64,000 nucleotides of DNA from Morella rubra (lineage: Eukaryota; Streptophyta; Magnoliopsida; Fagales; Myricaceae), in assembly GCA_003952965.2 (NCBI GenBank), contig CM025855.1:28807002-28871001 (forward strand), in the 5' to 3' direction. The notes under the pieces were generated by a model. That model saw nothing but the letters and a program-made list of their open reading frames with translations, searched no databases and was not told where the DNA came from. Every line of letters begins with the position of its first letter. The first letter of the stretch is position 1. Positions 34,819 to 47,400 of this stretch are shown here, piece by piece. Made by a program: the position numbers and the translations under genes.

Positions 34819-37800
34819 CTACAAACTTTGCCTATCCCCACCAAATTCCCCATCTTCAAGTTCCTCAGCATCCCCAAATTTACGAGAACCATTCCGGTGG
34901 TCTCTCCTATGTCTTTTATGCCTGCTCTCATCATCTGATTCATGAGCAGATGTGTGCTGCACCATTATTCAACAATAGAATTAACTGCTATATAAGTGTT
35001 CAAAAGTAACTACCAAATGGAACAATGAGAAACATCAAAACCACCGGAAGACATTATAAAGGATCAACAACTCACCCGTCTTGATTTCTTGTGGTCACTG
35101 GTAGATCCACGGGATTTCCTAGATCGATCTTTCTCATTTTCATCTACGATATCCTCAGAACTTTGATGCCGCTTCCTTTGTTTCTTTATACTGTCTTCTC
35201 CTGATCTTTTGTTTTCTTTGCTGACATGAAGTTCTGTTACATCAGTATATTTACTGTCCAACCCGTCCTTCTTAACTTCATCCTTTTCTCTCTCATGTCC
35301 TTCCTCCTTTTCCCTTCTCTGCTTGACTTTTCTCTTCTCTTTTTCCTCTCTCTCTTTTTCCTTCTTTGCCTACAGAACAGAAAGAAATGAAGAATTTAAT
35401 CGCTTAATAGAAGTCTTTCTCCACATGAATTGACAAATACCAGGTAAGTAAGTTCAAATTCCCTGAGCTTTTCCGCTAATGAATTATGCTATACATGGAA
35501 GTTGCTAAAAGTTTAGACATAGGTTTATCACACTTTCAAACAGTCCACGAATCTACTAGGTTTTACCCATGACGGCTGAATATACAGACCACTAACTACA
35601 CATGAGCTCTCTAATCCAATATTTCGTGCAATGCTTTACACATCCTGGTCCATAATCAACTTGTACGCCACCTTGTCTTTCCCGATGTAATATTCTCTTT
35701 TAGGTGTCCTCTGTAAAATGGAACCAAATTGCACTGGCTTAACTAGTGTGCTGCCATTTATGTCCCAAATGACCAATTACCCTAGCCACTTTTCTAGTCT
35801 AATCCCATAATAGATGCTACAAAGTTCATTGTCAAGTTTGAAGTCTAAACACTGGTTTGCACAATGAAATGAAATCTCTGTAGTAAAGCTAGGGTGCCAT
35901 GATGGATTCAGCAACAAACTCAGATAATGCAATTGCACATAGTCATTAGCAGGCGCTAGTAATCATACTCTAAAGATAGTTCAAAGAATAATGCAAACTT
36001 CAATGCCAGGTTCTAGTTCCGAATACTACCAACAAGATGATATTTAAGGTCAGACGTTGGATGCTCAGGGTGTAGCAATTGGAACTAGTTAAATACCTTT
36101 TCCTCCTTCCGTTTCCGCTCATGTTCTTTTGCCTGTTCCTTCAGTTGTTCTATGTATTGCTCAAATATCTCCCTGCAAGGGCCCTCTTCCCCTATGGAAC
36201 TACACAAGCAACGATTATTCACAACTGAATGTGACAGTTCACAGAATTCTCAAAAAAGATTAAAAAGAGTAAATGAACACATCAGGAACAGGAATACTAA
36301 AATTGAAGCTTAAATTTGCAGCAGAACTTAGGTAGTATTTGTTGGATATTTGCATTTTCATTATTTTTTCTAATACCATAACCTAAAGAAAAACAAAACC
36401 AACAAAAAAGAAACCCAATAGAGTGAATACCTACTTTATGGCCATCCAAAAGTAAAAAGACGCAGATATGTCTGTTAGCAACTACTCATGGTGTCCATGT
36501 GTCAACAAATGATAAATAGAACAAAATTACGGAAATTATAGAATTTGGCACTTAAATGTGGATGTTACAGAAGATATTTAGAAGGGGTAGGATCATCATC
36601 TATTAAACAATAATATATATCCAGATACAGAGATAGTTAAAGAGAAAGTATCCTTGTTACAATTTCTAATAAACAATACCTGAACTCTCTACTATCTTCA
36701 AACAGTTGTTTGCAGTCCTCCCACTTTGAAGATGCAGTTAATTCCTGCAGAAAAGCAAAAAAGCAGTTAGATGGCAAATCCCTCTTCAACTCAATCAAAA
36801 TAAGATGCGTGCATCTGCAGTAGCTGCAAAGCTTGCTACACCTTTATGGAGCTAAGGAGATGAAAGAAGTCATCCTCAAGACGTTTACGCTTTTTAGCTT
36901 CTTTCTGTTCCTTCTCCCTAAGTCGTTCCAGTAACTCATCAAATATCAGCTGCAGTATGATAGAGATCATTACACGGGCATAAGGGGAAAGGACTACACA
37001 ATACTGCAAGAAACAGGAATTTTCTAAAGAATAGACATACTTATCTGACAAATGCAAGCCTTTACCAACTCAATTACTTTACTGCAAAATACTGCTTCTC
37101 AGTAGAAGAGATGACACATAAATTACCAAACCTTCCTAAATCTACTATGAGAGAATGTAATAAAACACATATGTAGTTAGGCTACTATCATTCCAATTAC
37201 CACAACCCAGTAATAAGAAATGCAGATGGAATCTATATTAGTTCCAGATACTTGGCATATATAGACACAGAAGAACAGAGTTTATAATCTAGTCAGTTTG
37301 GGATTTAAAAAGAAATTGGAATGGTAATAGATCTCACATTCTGGTTATGCTAAACAATTTAAGATTTGAGTTAGAACCGACTGTTTTGGCCTTTTGAGAT
37401 TCAAAACCAGTACAATGAATAACAATGGCCCTTTGATATTGAAAAACATACACCTTCAGTTAAGATCTAGGATAGATGAGAGCTTGAAGCCTCCATTGAT
37501 GAGCCAGATCTGTCTGATAAATGAGGCTTTTAACCTACCTCTACAAGTCAATTTCAGCAAGGCCAAACAGTTCAACCTTTTGCAAGATTTGGGGTAGCCA
37601 AGAGGTCAAAAGCATTTTCCAGATAAACCCATACCTAGATTTCAAGGACAAAGGGTTCACTCAAACCAAAACAATTCAATTGAAAACATGAGGATCCCAA
37701 TGTTTCATTTGAAGAAAATTTGTTTTTTTTGCTCCATTGTAAGTTACATGTGTATCTAGTATGTCTTGAACGCACAACCTCACTCTTTAACTCAATCTAC

Positions 37801-38266
37801 AGGGGAAGGGAAGGGAAAAGCAGTTAACAGACATAAGACAGAATAATGATTGTGAAACCAAAGCGATCGGAAAACATTGTCCTCAAAAACTGAATTAAGG
37901 AATATATGTATCCTGATGCAAGTTTTAAGCAACCAAGCATACTAATAACACAAAATGAACATGTCCTGCACTGCCGGAGGAGATAGGATCTTTTGTTGAA
38001 TGCAAGCGACCACACAGTAGAACAATAGTTGATTATTGAGAGTAAATACATGCCTTTAAGTTGACATCTGATACTGGTGGGGAGTTAAAATCCTTTGAGA
38101 TGGCAGTCTTGAAGTCTTGAAATGACCATGTAGGCAACAGCATGATCTGAATATTGCTTGAATATTAGAGACCTAAAAAAACTGCCAACCAGAACGAAGC
38201 AACTTTGATGCATCATACCTTTCCAAGCTTCACTGCATCTTTTATTCGAGTTCTGTCCTCATGATA
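34819..38266 (-). pseudogene. C-terminal part of a PRP40A-like pre-mRNA processing factor (seven exons; N-terminal half absent)
   Basis: Minus-strand exons 38219-38266, 38054-38146, 36842-36949, 36680-36744, 36097-36199, 35076-35369 and 34819-34956 join in phase. They encode YHEDRTRIKDAVKLGK, then LPTWSFQDFKTAI, LIFDELLERLREKEQKEAKK, ELTASSKWEDCKQLFEDS and FEQYIEQLKEQAKEHE (FF-domain region), then a Lys/Glu coiled stretch and an Arg/Ser/His-rich tail ending ELEDGEFGGDRQSL. PRP40 bridges U1 snRNP and the 3' splice site through WW and FF domains. No stops or frameshifts were found in these exons; one intron has a GC donor (38053-38052). The WW domains and first FF repeats are not found upstream: a repeat-derived block and RAE1 exons occupy that space. 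So it is a truncated duplicate, or a real gene broken by rearrangement. Confidence 0.8.
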
Positions 38267-38706
38267 CTGTAAATAAAGAATTTCTTGTTGATGAGTGACA
38301 AGTTAGTAAAACCAACATTTTTATCAACACAACGTGTACAATTTTTTCCCTAAGCAACATAGGAGGTAAATGATACGCGAAGCATATTTCCACGAGGTGA
38401 TCAATGCATGACTGCAGTGGAGAAGAGAACCTTGCAAACGACACTGATGAAATTCTAGCCCTGCCCATACCCTTGGAAGACCAAATATTACCCCCATGAA
38501 CTTTAAACACTATTTACTATTTTTGTTTCTAACAAAATCTAATGTCTACTTTTGTCTCTCTAAAACCACTATCTATAGACAAATTAATCCAATGAAAATG
38601 AATCAAAGTAGTGTATGCTTGTGTTTATCTCTCTTGAAGCGAAGACTTCTCTAAGAACTCCCTCAATGAAATATCCATGCAACTCTCAATGAAAGCACCA
38701 ATTTGT
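38267..38706. other. residual PRP40A-like intron, no exon seen
   Basis: Sequence upstream of the first recognised exon. I looked for the preceding FF-domain exon (expected to end in a Glu-Glu-Leu-Glu-Lys-Gln-like stretch) and did not find it before the repeat block begins. Confidence 0.5.
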
Positions 38707-39860
38707 TAGGGACCCCAGTCTAAGCCACCTTTACAACGCCAACTCCCGCCAAGTGATTCGAATGCGATCACCCCAATTGATCCTCCTAAACCGTTCTTGG
38801 CAACACACGAGCTGAAATGTAGGATCTAACAACACAAATAGAGAACTCTCAAAATATTATTATGAAGAACAAAAAATGTGGTTAAGGGTTAATTAACCCA
38901 AAAACACAAGAACAATCCCGATCAAGGGTTAATTAGCCTAAGAACGGGTACCCAAACTAGGTTATTAGCCTATAATGAATCCCAAATTATAAGGTTATTA
39001 ACCTTGACATCGACTTATCATATACATGCTTATGCTTGGCCAAAACACAATCCAAAAGCACTCAGATTCTCCAAGACTCTACTATTATGAATTATCCACT
39101 CTAATGCACCTAAGAGTGTTTATATAGACATCCTTAGGTGCTTACAAACCTTAATGAAATCAAATCAAATCAAATCAAAATCAAATCACCGATCTTTAGG
39201 AATCAATTCCATCAATCAAGTAGATTTGATATTACATGCCTAAATCAACAAAAACTCAAATGAAATGAATCTTCTAAAGTTTAGGAAAGGATCCCTAAAT
39301 CTAGAAGATATTATTTATTCAAACCAAAACAAAAGGAAACAAATCTCCTATGATACTTTCATTAATGTCCGGATCTCGCCGTCGCCCGCGCCATCCATGG
39401 CGCCTCCGCCGCCGCTTTCACCTCCATGGATGGTGGTGCTCTTTCGGCTTCCAGAACCTTCCTCTTCCATTCCCCACCTACACCGGTAGGGGTGGTGGTG
39501 CTCCACCACTGGTGGTGGCCATCCTGTATCATGGCATTCCTTTGTTTGCTGGCCCGCTGCTCTTGCTTGGCTTGGTTGGTGCCAAGGACTTGTTGTGGCA
39601 CCGTGTCATGGCAAGGCCGTGGGCTATCATGGCATGTCTGTGGTAGGCTGGCTGGAGTGGTAGGCTGGCTAGCATGGGAGTTGCTAGGGCGCCGAGCTTG
39701 CGCACGCTGATACCATGGCATGGCTGTGGTGCTCTCGCTGCGTGCGCTGTGGGTGTGTCAAAGGTGCCCATGGGTTCCACTGGCACCTTATCTTGGCACC
39801 TATCCTCCAACGCATGACTGTCACAGCCCATGTCATCTCCAGGAATCCTTTCAAAATTTA
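38707..39860. repeat. repeat-derived insertion, possibly LTR-retroelement related
   Basis: Starts TGTTAGGGACCCCAGTC just after CACCAATT, an arrangement reminiscent of an LTR edge beside a primer-binding region read on the minus strand. The second half (about 39370-39840) is abruptly GC-rich with many CATGG/TGGTG repeats and contains TGGTATCAGC on the minus strand. No recognisable protein domain, and no second LTR seen, so the class is uncertain. Short ATCAA repeats near 39155-39182. Confidence 0.35.
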
Positions 39861-40289
39861 AAATTTAGAGGTAAAATGTACACTGCACTTATTGTTCTCC
39901 AACGAATCTAGATTAGATCAGTAATACACTCCGGGGGATTCAATCATAACAAAAAAATAATACTAGTAAGGTTAAGGAAGTTCAATATTCACATAGTCTA
40001 ACATTGATCTCCCAAGAGACTTCAACTGTAAAAGCTCTGAAGAAGTTTTGTATCACTAAACTAACATTCCGATCACCATTAGGATTATGTCCTACGCACA
40101 ACCAGCAGGGTAAAAACCTGGCCACATGACCCAAGCTAAATGTTAAGCACTCTATCCTATCATCTTTACATAAAACCACCAATGTGGAAACTCCTTTCTA
40201 GCCACATAACACACAACAACCACCTGAGGGTGCCTTCATACACGCTCCATTTTGGAACAGCCATAATAAAAGTTTGGTAATGAGCACCT
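39861..40289. other. 3' flank of the RAE1-like fragment
   Basis: No gene recognised; AT-rich sequence downstream of the RAE1-like stop codon at 40292-40290. Confidence 0.5.
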
Positions 40290-41705
40290 TCACTTTCTTC
40301 CCGTCCCAACTCGTGGCTTGCTTTTAACTTCAGACTCCTGCACACAAAGAGAGGAAAGGGAAGAGGTGAAAAAGTAGAAGTCAATAGGGTGTTCCAAATG
40401 ATACACAAGCACGTAATCAATTAATCTATCCGTTCCTTTAACAATACACATGGATATATATACCTGTGGCAGATGCAGGAAAATGGACGACTTTGGGGCC
40501 GCTAGATTGTGATTTTCTGCACCCTTACTCCAGTCGTAGCACACCTACAGTTGGTTGAAAAGAAAAGGTTTCAGAGCCCCTTACATAAACCACTAAAAGG
40601 AAACACCTACTGACCCTAGGAGCCAGATCTCATTTAATATGTCTCTTCCATGCAACATAGGTTATCCAAGGACTTGCAAGGGTTTCCATACATCTCATAG
40701 TAAGGACAGCTGAATAGATCACACTAGGAACTAAATTCATATATTCTAATACCTCTCCATTCAGAACACATATTGGGGAAGTGGGGAGAAAAAGAGGGAG
40801 AAACCAAATCTGATGCTGAAAAACTGAACCCCTTTTTTGCTTCCAGGATAGAGGGAATGACTCATACCGCATATGCATATATTGACCCATCGTTGTTGAA
40901 AGTGCTGCAGGGTATGGGTTGACTGCACCTAGCCATGGCCTGACAAAAAGTTGTGCGATAGTATCATTCAGTTAGGAAACATGTTTATTGCTTTTACTAG
41001 TTGAATTTTTCCAATTATTAACAGATTTCAGCTCAAGAAAAGAATTCTAAAAGTACCTTGAGTCTCTATTTACTGTCTTTGTCCCAGAAATTAAACGCAC
41101 CATCAAACCCTGCAGTTGCAAAAGTGTGATACACCTGAAACAGAGGGCAGATAGACAGATCTTAAACGGCAGCATATCAAAATACGGGAAGCACCAAACA
41201 ATTCACAATCTGAGTTCAATTAATTGTCTTCACTGAACTTGAGGAAATAGAGATATACTACCGATGAAGAAATACGATTTCTTTAAAGGCACAATGTTTC
41301 AAACAAAGAACTTAGAAAGAGATCTAATGGTAAGATAGAATCTTACAGGAAGGAAGTTTAGAGAGTTGACAGAGTATATCTCACTGCCATCTCTATGACA
41401 TTTAAAAGTGAAGTTTTTGCTTTGCTGTGAATCATCGAGGTGGTGTACACCAACACTTCCTTCTATTGAACCAACCTGGATACAAAGCAACATTAAGCTA
41501 TACAATCTCAACGATCCATTCCAGCCACAACATAACTCTGCTTGGTTAGTAATCCATCTCCAGAAACCATGGCTTTTTAATTTCACATCCAACTTCCATA
41601 TTTTCTGAGTCTAAATTTCTATAAGATTAGATGACATGTATCTAATAATCAAACAGATGCATACCAAGAAACCTTGCTGATCAGGAAAGGCGGTAACACA
41701 TCTGG
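40290..41705 (-). pseudogene. RAE1-like mRNA export factor, 3' exons only, with premature stop and transposon break
   Basis: Six exons on the minus strand: a partial one at 41665-41705 (TRCVTAFPDQQGFL), 41347-41475 (GSIEGSVGVHHLDDSQQSKN onward), 41057-41134 (YHTFATAGFDGAFNFWDKDS), 40868-40939 (CSQPIPCSTFNNDGSIYAYA), 40464-40544 (CYDWSKGAENHN) and 40290-40337 (ESEVKSKPRVGTGRK, stop). RAE1 is a WD40 beta-propeller protein of the nuclear pore/mRNA export machinery. Splice sites are all consensus, but in the third exon the usual SKQRLK reads SK-TAG-RLK, a Gln-to-stop change. The upstream WD repeats are missing because the CACTA element begins inside the first exon, and 53674 onward beyond the element shows no RAE1 coding sequence. 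Non-functional as it stands. Confidence 0.88.
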
Positions 41706-41769
41706 TATGTTTTGGGTGACAAAACTGGGTTGTCACTCGGTTTGTCACCTAAAGCCCGTCAGCCAAAGT

Positions 41770-42330
41770 TTTGGGTGACGATTTTGACGTTCTGTCGCTC
41801 GAAACCGTTCGGACGTTTTCCACACCGTCCGAACGGTGTTTTTTCATAGCGACGAAATTGAAAATCGTCATGCGCAGTACAATTCAACCGTTCGCATGAG
41901 CTGTGCGAACGTACTCTAAATATGTTCGGACGGTTAATGAGAACGGTTCTTCCCGGTGACGAAATGAATTTCGTCATCTACAATCCGTGCGCACGGATAT
42001 ACAACATCATCCGCACGTACAGACATTCCGTCCGGACGCCCTCGTAAAGACGTCCGCACTGTTGTTTCATTTATGACGAAATTTTTATTTGTCATCCTCC
42101 AAATCCGTTCGAACTATGACGCATAACGTTCGGACGCTTGTTCTGTTGAACACGTTCGAACGTTTAGTTTAGCGTGCGCACATTTGCTAGATAAAAGATC
42201 GTTTGCACGCGAAAACAACCATTCGGACGGACTAATTTGACGTGATGTGTCCGGACGATTTTTAAGCGTGCGCACGTTATCAACGCCAATTAACCGTTCG
42301 GACTTCCACTCATACCGTTCGAACGGTTTT
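41770..42330. repeat. left subterminal repeat array of the CACTA element
   Basis: Dense copies of the partly palindromic motif GTTCGGAC / GTCCGAAC and variants (CCGTTCGGACG, CGTTCGAACG, GTGCGCAC) in both orientations, every 20-60 bp. In En/Spm, arrays of short subterminal motifs are binding sites for the TNPA protein; the same role here is inference. Confidence 0.85.
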
Positions 42331-42499
42331 CTTGTTATGTCAATTAATTTAATTAAAATTTTAAAAATAATTTACAAATAATATAAATAAAAAGATATTC
42401 AATGCTTATTAAATAATAAAATATCTACAAATATGCAATCGTTATTAAAAGTAAATACAATAGGTAATCGATAAGTGCTAAGAAAGTAGTAAAAATATA

Positions 42500-44241
42500 T
42501 AAATCTACCCAAATTTTGTTTGGGTGTCGAACGAGATTGCAGCTGTCTGATCTGCTCCACCAGCTGCTCACGCATCTGCTCCGCCATTAGTTGCATCCTC
42601 CGTTCTTGTTGTTCCACTAGGGTCCTTTGCTGCTCCTCCATCATCTTCCGGTGCTCTTCGTCTTTTTTTCATTGTTGCTCTGCCATCATCTGCATCAGCT
42701 CTTCGTCTTTCTTCCGTTGCTACTCCTCCATCATCTGCAGATGCTCTCGCATCGTCTGCTCCATATCTGACCGTTTGACAAGAAGCGCTTCATATTCCAA
42801 CTGTCTAGCCCTCATCTCTTCAATCTGTAATCTGGCCTCCTCCAACTTCCGGGATAAATCAACGGACGATACTGATGAAGATGATCCAACAGACCGTACT
42901 GAACGGCCTAAACCTCGCACGTAACCCGCTTTCGTCCCCAACACCTCAGCGAAGATCTCCACTTCGGTGTATGACTTTCCCTCTGACTCGTACTGCAACT
43001 GTAACGCTTCCATTTTTTCCTACAAAATTAGAAAATAAAATAAAAACTAGCACATATGAAACATAAACGCACACGAATGCATCATTAAATCTAATGTTAC
43101 AACTTACAAAATTTTCTCGTGCATCTTCTGATGTCCACATGCCATCCTTATTAGTATGCGTCTTTTTATAAAGCAACGCAGCACTAATCTCATCAGATTC
43201 TGGATTTTTCTGTACACCAAAAGAAATATAAAACGTGCATATTAAAATACCTAAGTCATTTATTTAAATAATAAATAATAAAAATTTAAATTTATTACTT
43301 ACTAACAATGCTCTCGCGCGTTGGAAAGACCTCGCTCCCGATGTGTGTACAATCTTCAGCTTAGCTCTATTCTCCTTGTTGATTGCACTCCTCCTCTGCA
43401 TTGTACATTTACAGTTGTTACCACAATTAATAATAAAATAAAATAAACGTTCAGTATGGAATAAAAATTTTAACCTGAAATTCCTCGCTCGCGAATAAAT
43501 CACAAACACGAGTCCATTCTTCCTTGTTCATCTCGGGATACGGGTGTTCTAACGCCTCTTCTTTGGAATTGAACACCGAGTAATGCTGGAACATTCTATT
43601 TCTGTGCGTCCTGTACGCTGTGTTCATCGTAGACGTCACAGTGAACCGATCCTCAGCTCGGTCGTAATCTAGTTGGAAGTCATCCTTAACATATATAACA
43701 GTTAGAAACGCAAAAAAGTTTAAACAATTAAAATTTAAAAAATTATACTTACCAACACTCGGTTCATCACATACGATTTAACTCCTTCGGGGACCTCCTT
43801 CCACTTACTCGTATCAAATGGGACATGTTGTCGAACGAGCGCACCAATATGACTCGAGAGCATTGAGGACGCCTTGTCATCACCGCCCGTACGTCCATCA
43901 GGGATATGGACAGTCAGCTTTCCTCCGGTGCGAGCCTTGAGTAAGGCAATCCCACGCGTACTACCTCGAACATGTCTGATTCCGACGTCGCTACAAATGA
44001 AGAACAAAAAATTTAAAATTCAGTTAAGCATAGAAATTTAAAAGTCATAATATTTAATTTCGATTGACGGGGTAAGATACTTACACGCATAACTACTTTG
44101 GGTGCCTACTGGACTGGCTGTGTCAGGGGACGGTAATTCGTTTCTATCCCTAAGTGAAGGACCCGACACTGCTAGTGTACCGGGACTACTCTCAGCTCGA
44201 ACTGATGAATCGCACCGAAGACGTTTCCCTCCCGCTGGCAT
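42500..44241 (-). CDS. CACTA second gene, Transposase_24 (Ptta/En/Spm)-type protein, interrupted
   Basis: Probable exons on the minus strand: about 44090-44241 (MPAGGKRLRCDSSVRAES start), 43735-43992 (GGKLTVHIPDGRTG, WKEVPEGVKSYVMNR), 43467-43686 (DYDRAEDRFTV, HRNRMFQHY), 43295-43396 (NKENRAKLKIVHTSGARSF), 43110-43210 (YKKTHTNKDGMW) and 42500-43016 (EALQLQYESEGKSYTEVEIF, then a long Glu/Gln/Met coiled coil). WKxxPExxK, RxxRSxxK-like steps and the KKTHTxKDGxW motif are typical of the plant transposase family PF03004, likely the DNA-binding partner (TNPA counterpart) of the catalytic transposase. The coiled coil is cut by in-frame stops (near 42720 and 42672), so the C terminus is damaged or ends early. 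Exon limits are approximate. Confidence 0.75.
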
Positions 44242-44432
44242 GACGTCGTCCTGTAACCAAATAAATCAATATTAGAGAAACAATTAACACAATGACACAT
44301 GTTGCTCAAAATGAATTTAAAATAGACACGCAAAGTAAATTGAAACGATAAAGTTACTTTAGTCCTCGGAGTCATATTCTTCAGAATCACTACAATCTTC
44401 ACTGAACGATTCCGAAGAATCATCGGTTCCTT

Positions 44433-47400
44433 CTACTTCACGTTGTTGTTGATGCTCTTATCGGTTACCGGCACATAAGTCTCGACCTCATTTCTAGTCA
44501 ACGGGATCATGTCAAAGGAGCTAAAGTCCACAAAAAGCTCAATAGACTCATTCTCCTGGTATGCTTCACGGTTCGACGGTCCTTCTCCATCTTCACTAGC
44601 TTCCTCCTCAATATGTGGAATATCATACGTGTTTCTCAGGGTAATCTTTTGAACAATCTTCCAGTGACCGCCCAACTTGATATCATCGATATAAAAAACT
44701 TGATTACCCTGAGAAGCTAGCACGAACGGGTCGTCTTTGTACCACTTTCGGGATGTGTTAATACTAACAAACCGACCACTTTTCTCAAGACCTAAGTTTT
44801 GAGTACTTAAGTCAAACCAGTCACATTTTAGTAAATAAACTAAATTCCCCGCAAATAACGCAACGCATAAATATCCACGACCTGACCGTAAAAATCAACA
44901 TCTTCCCCATCATGGTCCCCCGGAACAACCACACCACTATTCTGAGTGTTACGAAACTGTTCACGAAAGACCGTGTGAAACCTAACTCCATTCACTATAC
45001 ACCCAGAGTAAGAAAGTGCCCGTTGATCCGGACCGGATGCTAATGCATACAAATCATCCGACACCGAACCCGGATTTTCAATGCGCATAGTTTGAACCTA
45101 AAATAGTAAACACGTGTTAACTTTGACTGAAAAAAAATAATCACTTAAAATTAAACATATAATAGGAAAAAATTAAATAAATACCCGATTTCTAAACCAT
45201 AACGAAATTCTTCTTCGTGCCTCCTATCAACATTTATTGGTGATTCCCTTCTCATCTCTTCCAAGTGCTCGCTATAAATAAATAAGATATTTTATAATAA
45301 ATTAAAATATAATGAACTGATAAGTGTTTAAGTGAGCAAATATTCTTATTTGTGCTTACTCTATATGTTGGCTGATTTCTGAACAGTTGTTGAGTACATA
45401 CCACTGTGCTTTTAAAAATTCCTTTATATTTAAATCTTCACCCCTACCAGCTCCCAGCGGTCGAACAGTTTGAGTAAACACAGAAAAACGACAACTTCGA
45501 TCATCCATGTCGGCATAATTCCGGTCTTTTCTATTAAATCTCGTCTCAACCGTACTAAGATACATTGAGCAAAAAGTTAAACATTCATTTAACACATAAT
45601 TCTCTGCAATGGAGCCCTCACACCGTGCCCTGTTCTTAACGAAATGCTTCATCTTCCCCATATACCTCTCCATTGGATACATCCACCGAAATTGAACTGG
45701 ACCCCCAAGTTTCACCTCCCGAGGTAAATGAACAGCTAAATGAACCATAATAGTAAAAAATGATGGAGGGAATATATGTTCCAACTTGCAAAGAATCATT
45801 CCGATGTCCTTCTCTAACTGATCCACAACGTTTAAACGTATTGTTCTTGAGCACAAGTCTCTGAAGAATAAACTCAACTCAGTCAACGCTGTACATACTT
45901 CGTTTCCTAATAACCCGTGTATCATTGCCGGTAACAGTCGCTGCAACAAGACGTGTGAGTCGTGACTCTTCATACCCATTATTTTCCTTCATTTATATTC
46001 ACGCATCGGGATATGTTAGAGGCGTATCCATCCGGAAACTTAACACCCTTCAGCCATTCACAACACTTCTTACGTTCATCCTTCGTTAAAGTAAATAATG
46101 CTTGAGGCATCACCTCCTGCTGACCCCGAACTTGCAAATGCAAGTCCTTTTTAATGCCCAATAATGCCAAGTCCCGCCGAGCACTAGAATTGTCCTTCGT
46201 CTTACCATCGACGTTCATCAAAGTTCCTAACACATTGTCACAAATATTCTTCTCTACGTGCATGACGTCCAAATTATGTCGAAGTTTCAACTCTGACCAG
46301 TACGGCAACTCAAAGAATATGCTGCGCTTCGTCCAACTTAACTCAATGTCAGCCCGTTTTCTCTTCTTCTGAGTCTTCCCAAACGAACATAACGGTACCG
46401 ATTCAAGTTGTTGAAGTATCTCCTCTCCAGTGACTTCTTCAGGCGCTGCTCTAAACTCTTTCTTCCCATCAAATATGTCGACATCATGCCTCCACGCATG
46501 CGTCGTGGGCAAATACCGGCGATGTCCCAAAAAATAATGTTTCCCCCCATGTTTCAACCAAAATGACGTTGTGTTCGCATTGCAATTAGGGCATGCTAAC
46601 CGTCCTTTCGTACTCCAACCCGAGAGATTACCATAAGCGGGGAAGTCATTTATAGTCCAAAGCAAAGCAGCATGTAATTTAAATGAACTTGACACAGCCG
46701 CGTCGTACGTTTGCATTCCATTTTCCCACAAGTCCTTCAACTCATCTACCAATGGCTGCAAGTAGACGTCGATATCATTCCCAGGACTTCTTGGACCAGG
46801 AATAAGCAACGACAGCATAAAACTTGAATCCTTCATACATTTCCATGGCGGCAAATTGTATGGAATTAGTACCACTGGCCATATACTATATGATAAGCTC
46901 ATGTTGCCAAACGGATTGAACCCATCAGATGCCAAACCCAACCGGACGTTACGAGATTCCCGACCAAACCATTCATACTTCTTATCGAGGTCCTTCCATA
47001 CCTGAGAGTCTGCAGGATGCCTCATCACCCCATCTTCAACCACACGCTTCTCTTGGTGCCACCGCATATCCGTTGCCGTTTGCCTTGATAGAAACACTCT
47101 CTGCAACCTCGGTTTCAAGGGAAAATATCGCAACACTTTTTGAGGAACCTTTGATTTGCTATTCTGACTGTACTTCCACCTCGATTCCCCACACACCGGA
47201 CATTCTTCTAACTCGCTGTGCTCCTTCCAAAATAGTACACAGTCATTTAAGCACGCATGTATGTTATCGTAGCTAAATCCTAAATTCTTTCTTAACTTTC
47301 TCGCCTCATAATAAGATGTTAGAAGTGTCTCCCCCTCCGGCAGCGCATCTTTTATCAAACCTAACACATCTTCAAATGCCTTTACAGTCAAATTATTCTC

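Noticed and set aside
39350-39831. Several overlapping 90-120-codon frames on both strands
   Set aside because: They arise from a GC-rich, low-complexity segment with few stop codons. No domain, splice context or start context favours any one of them.
42520-42924. 134-codon Ser/Cys-rich plus-strand frame
   Set aside because: Antisense shadow of the Glu/Gln-rich coiled coil of the leftward CACTA gene.
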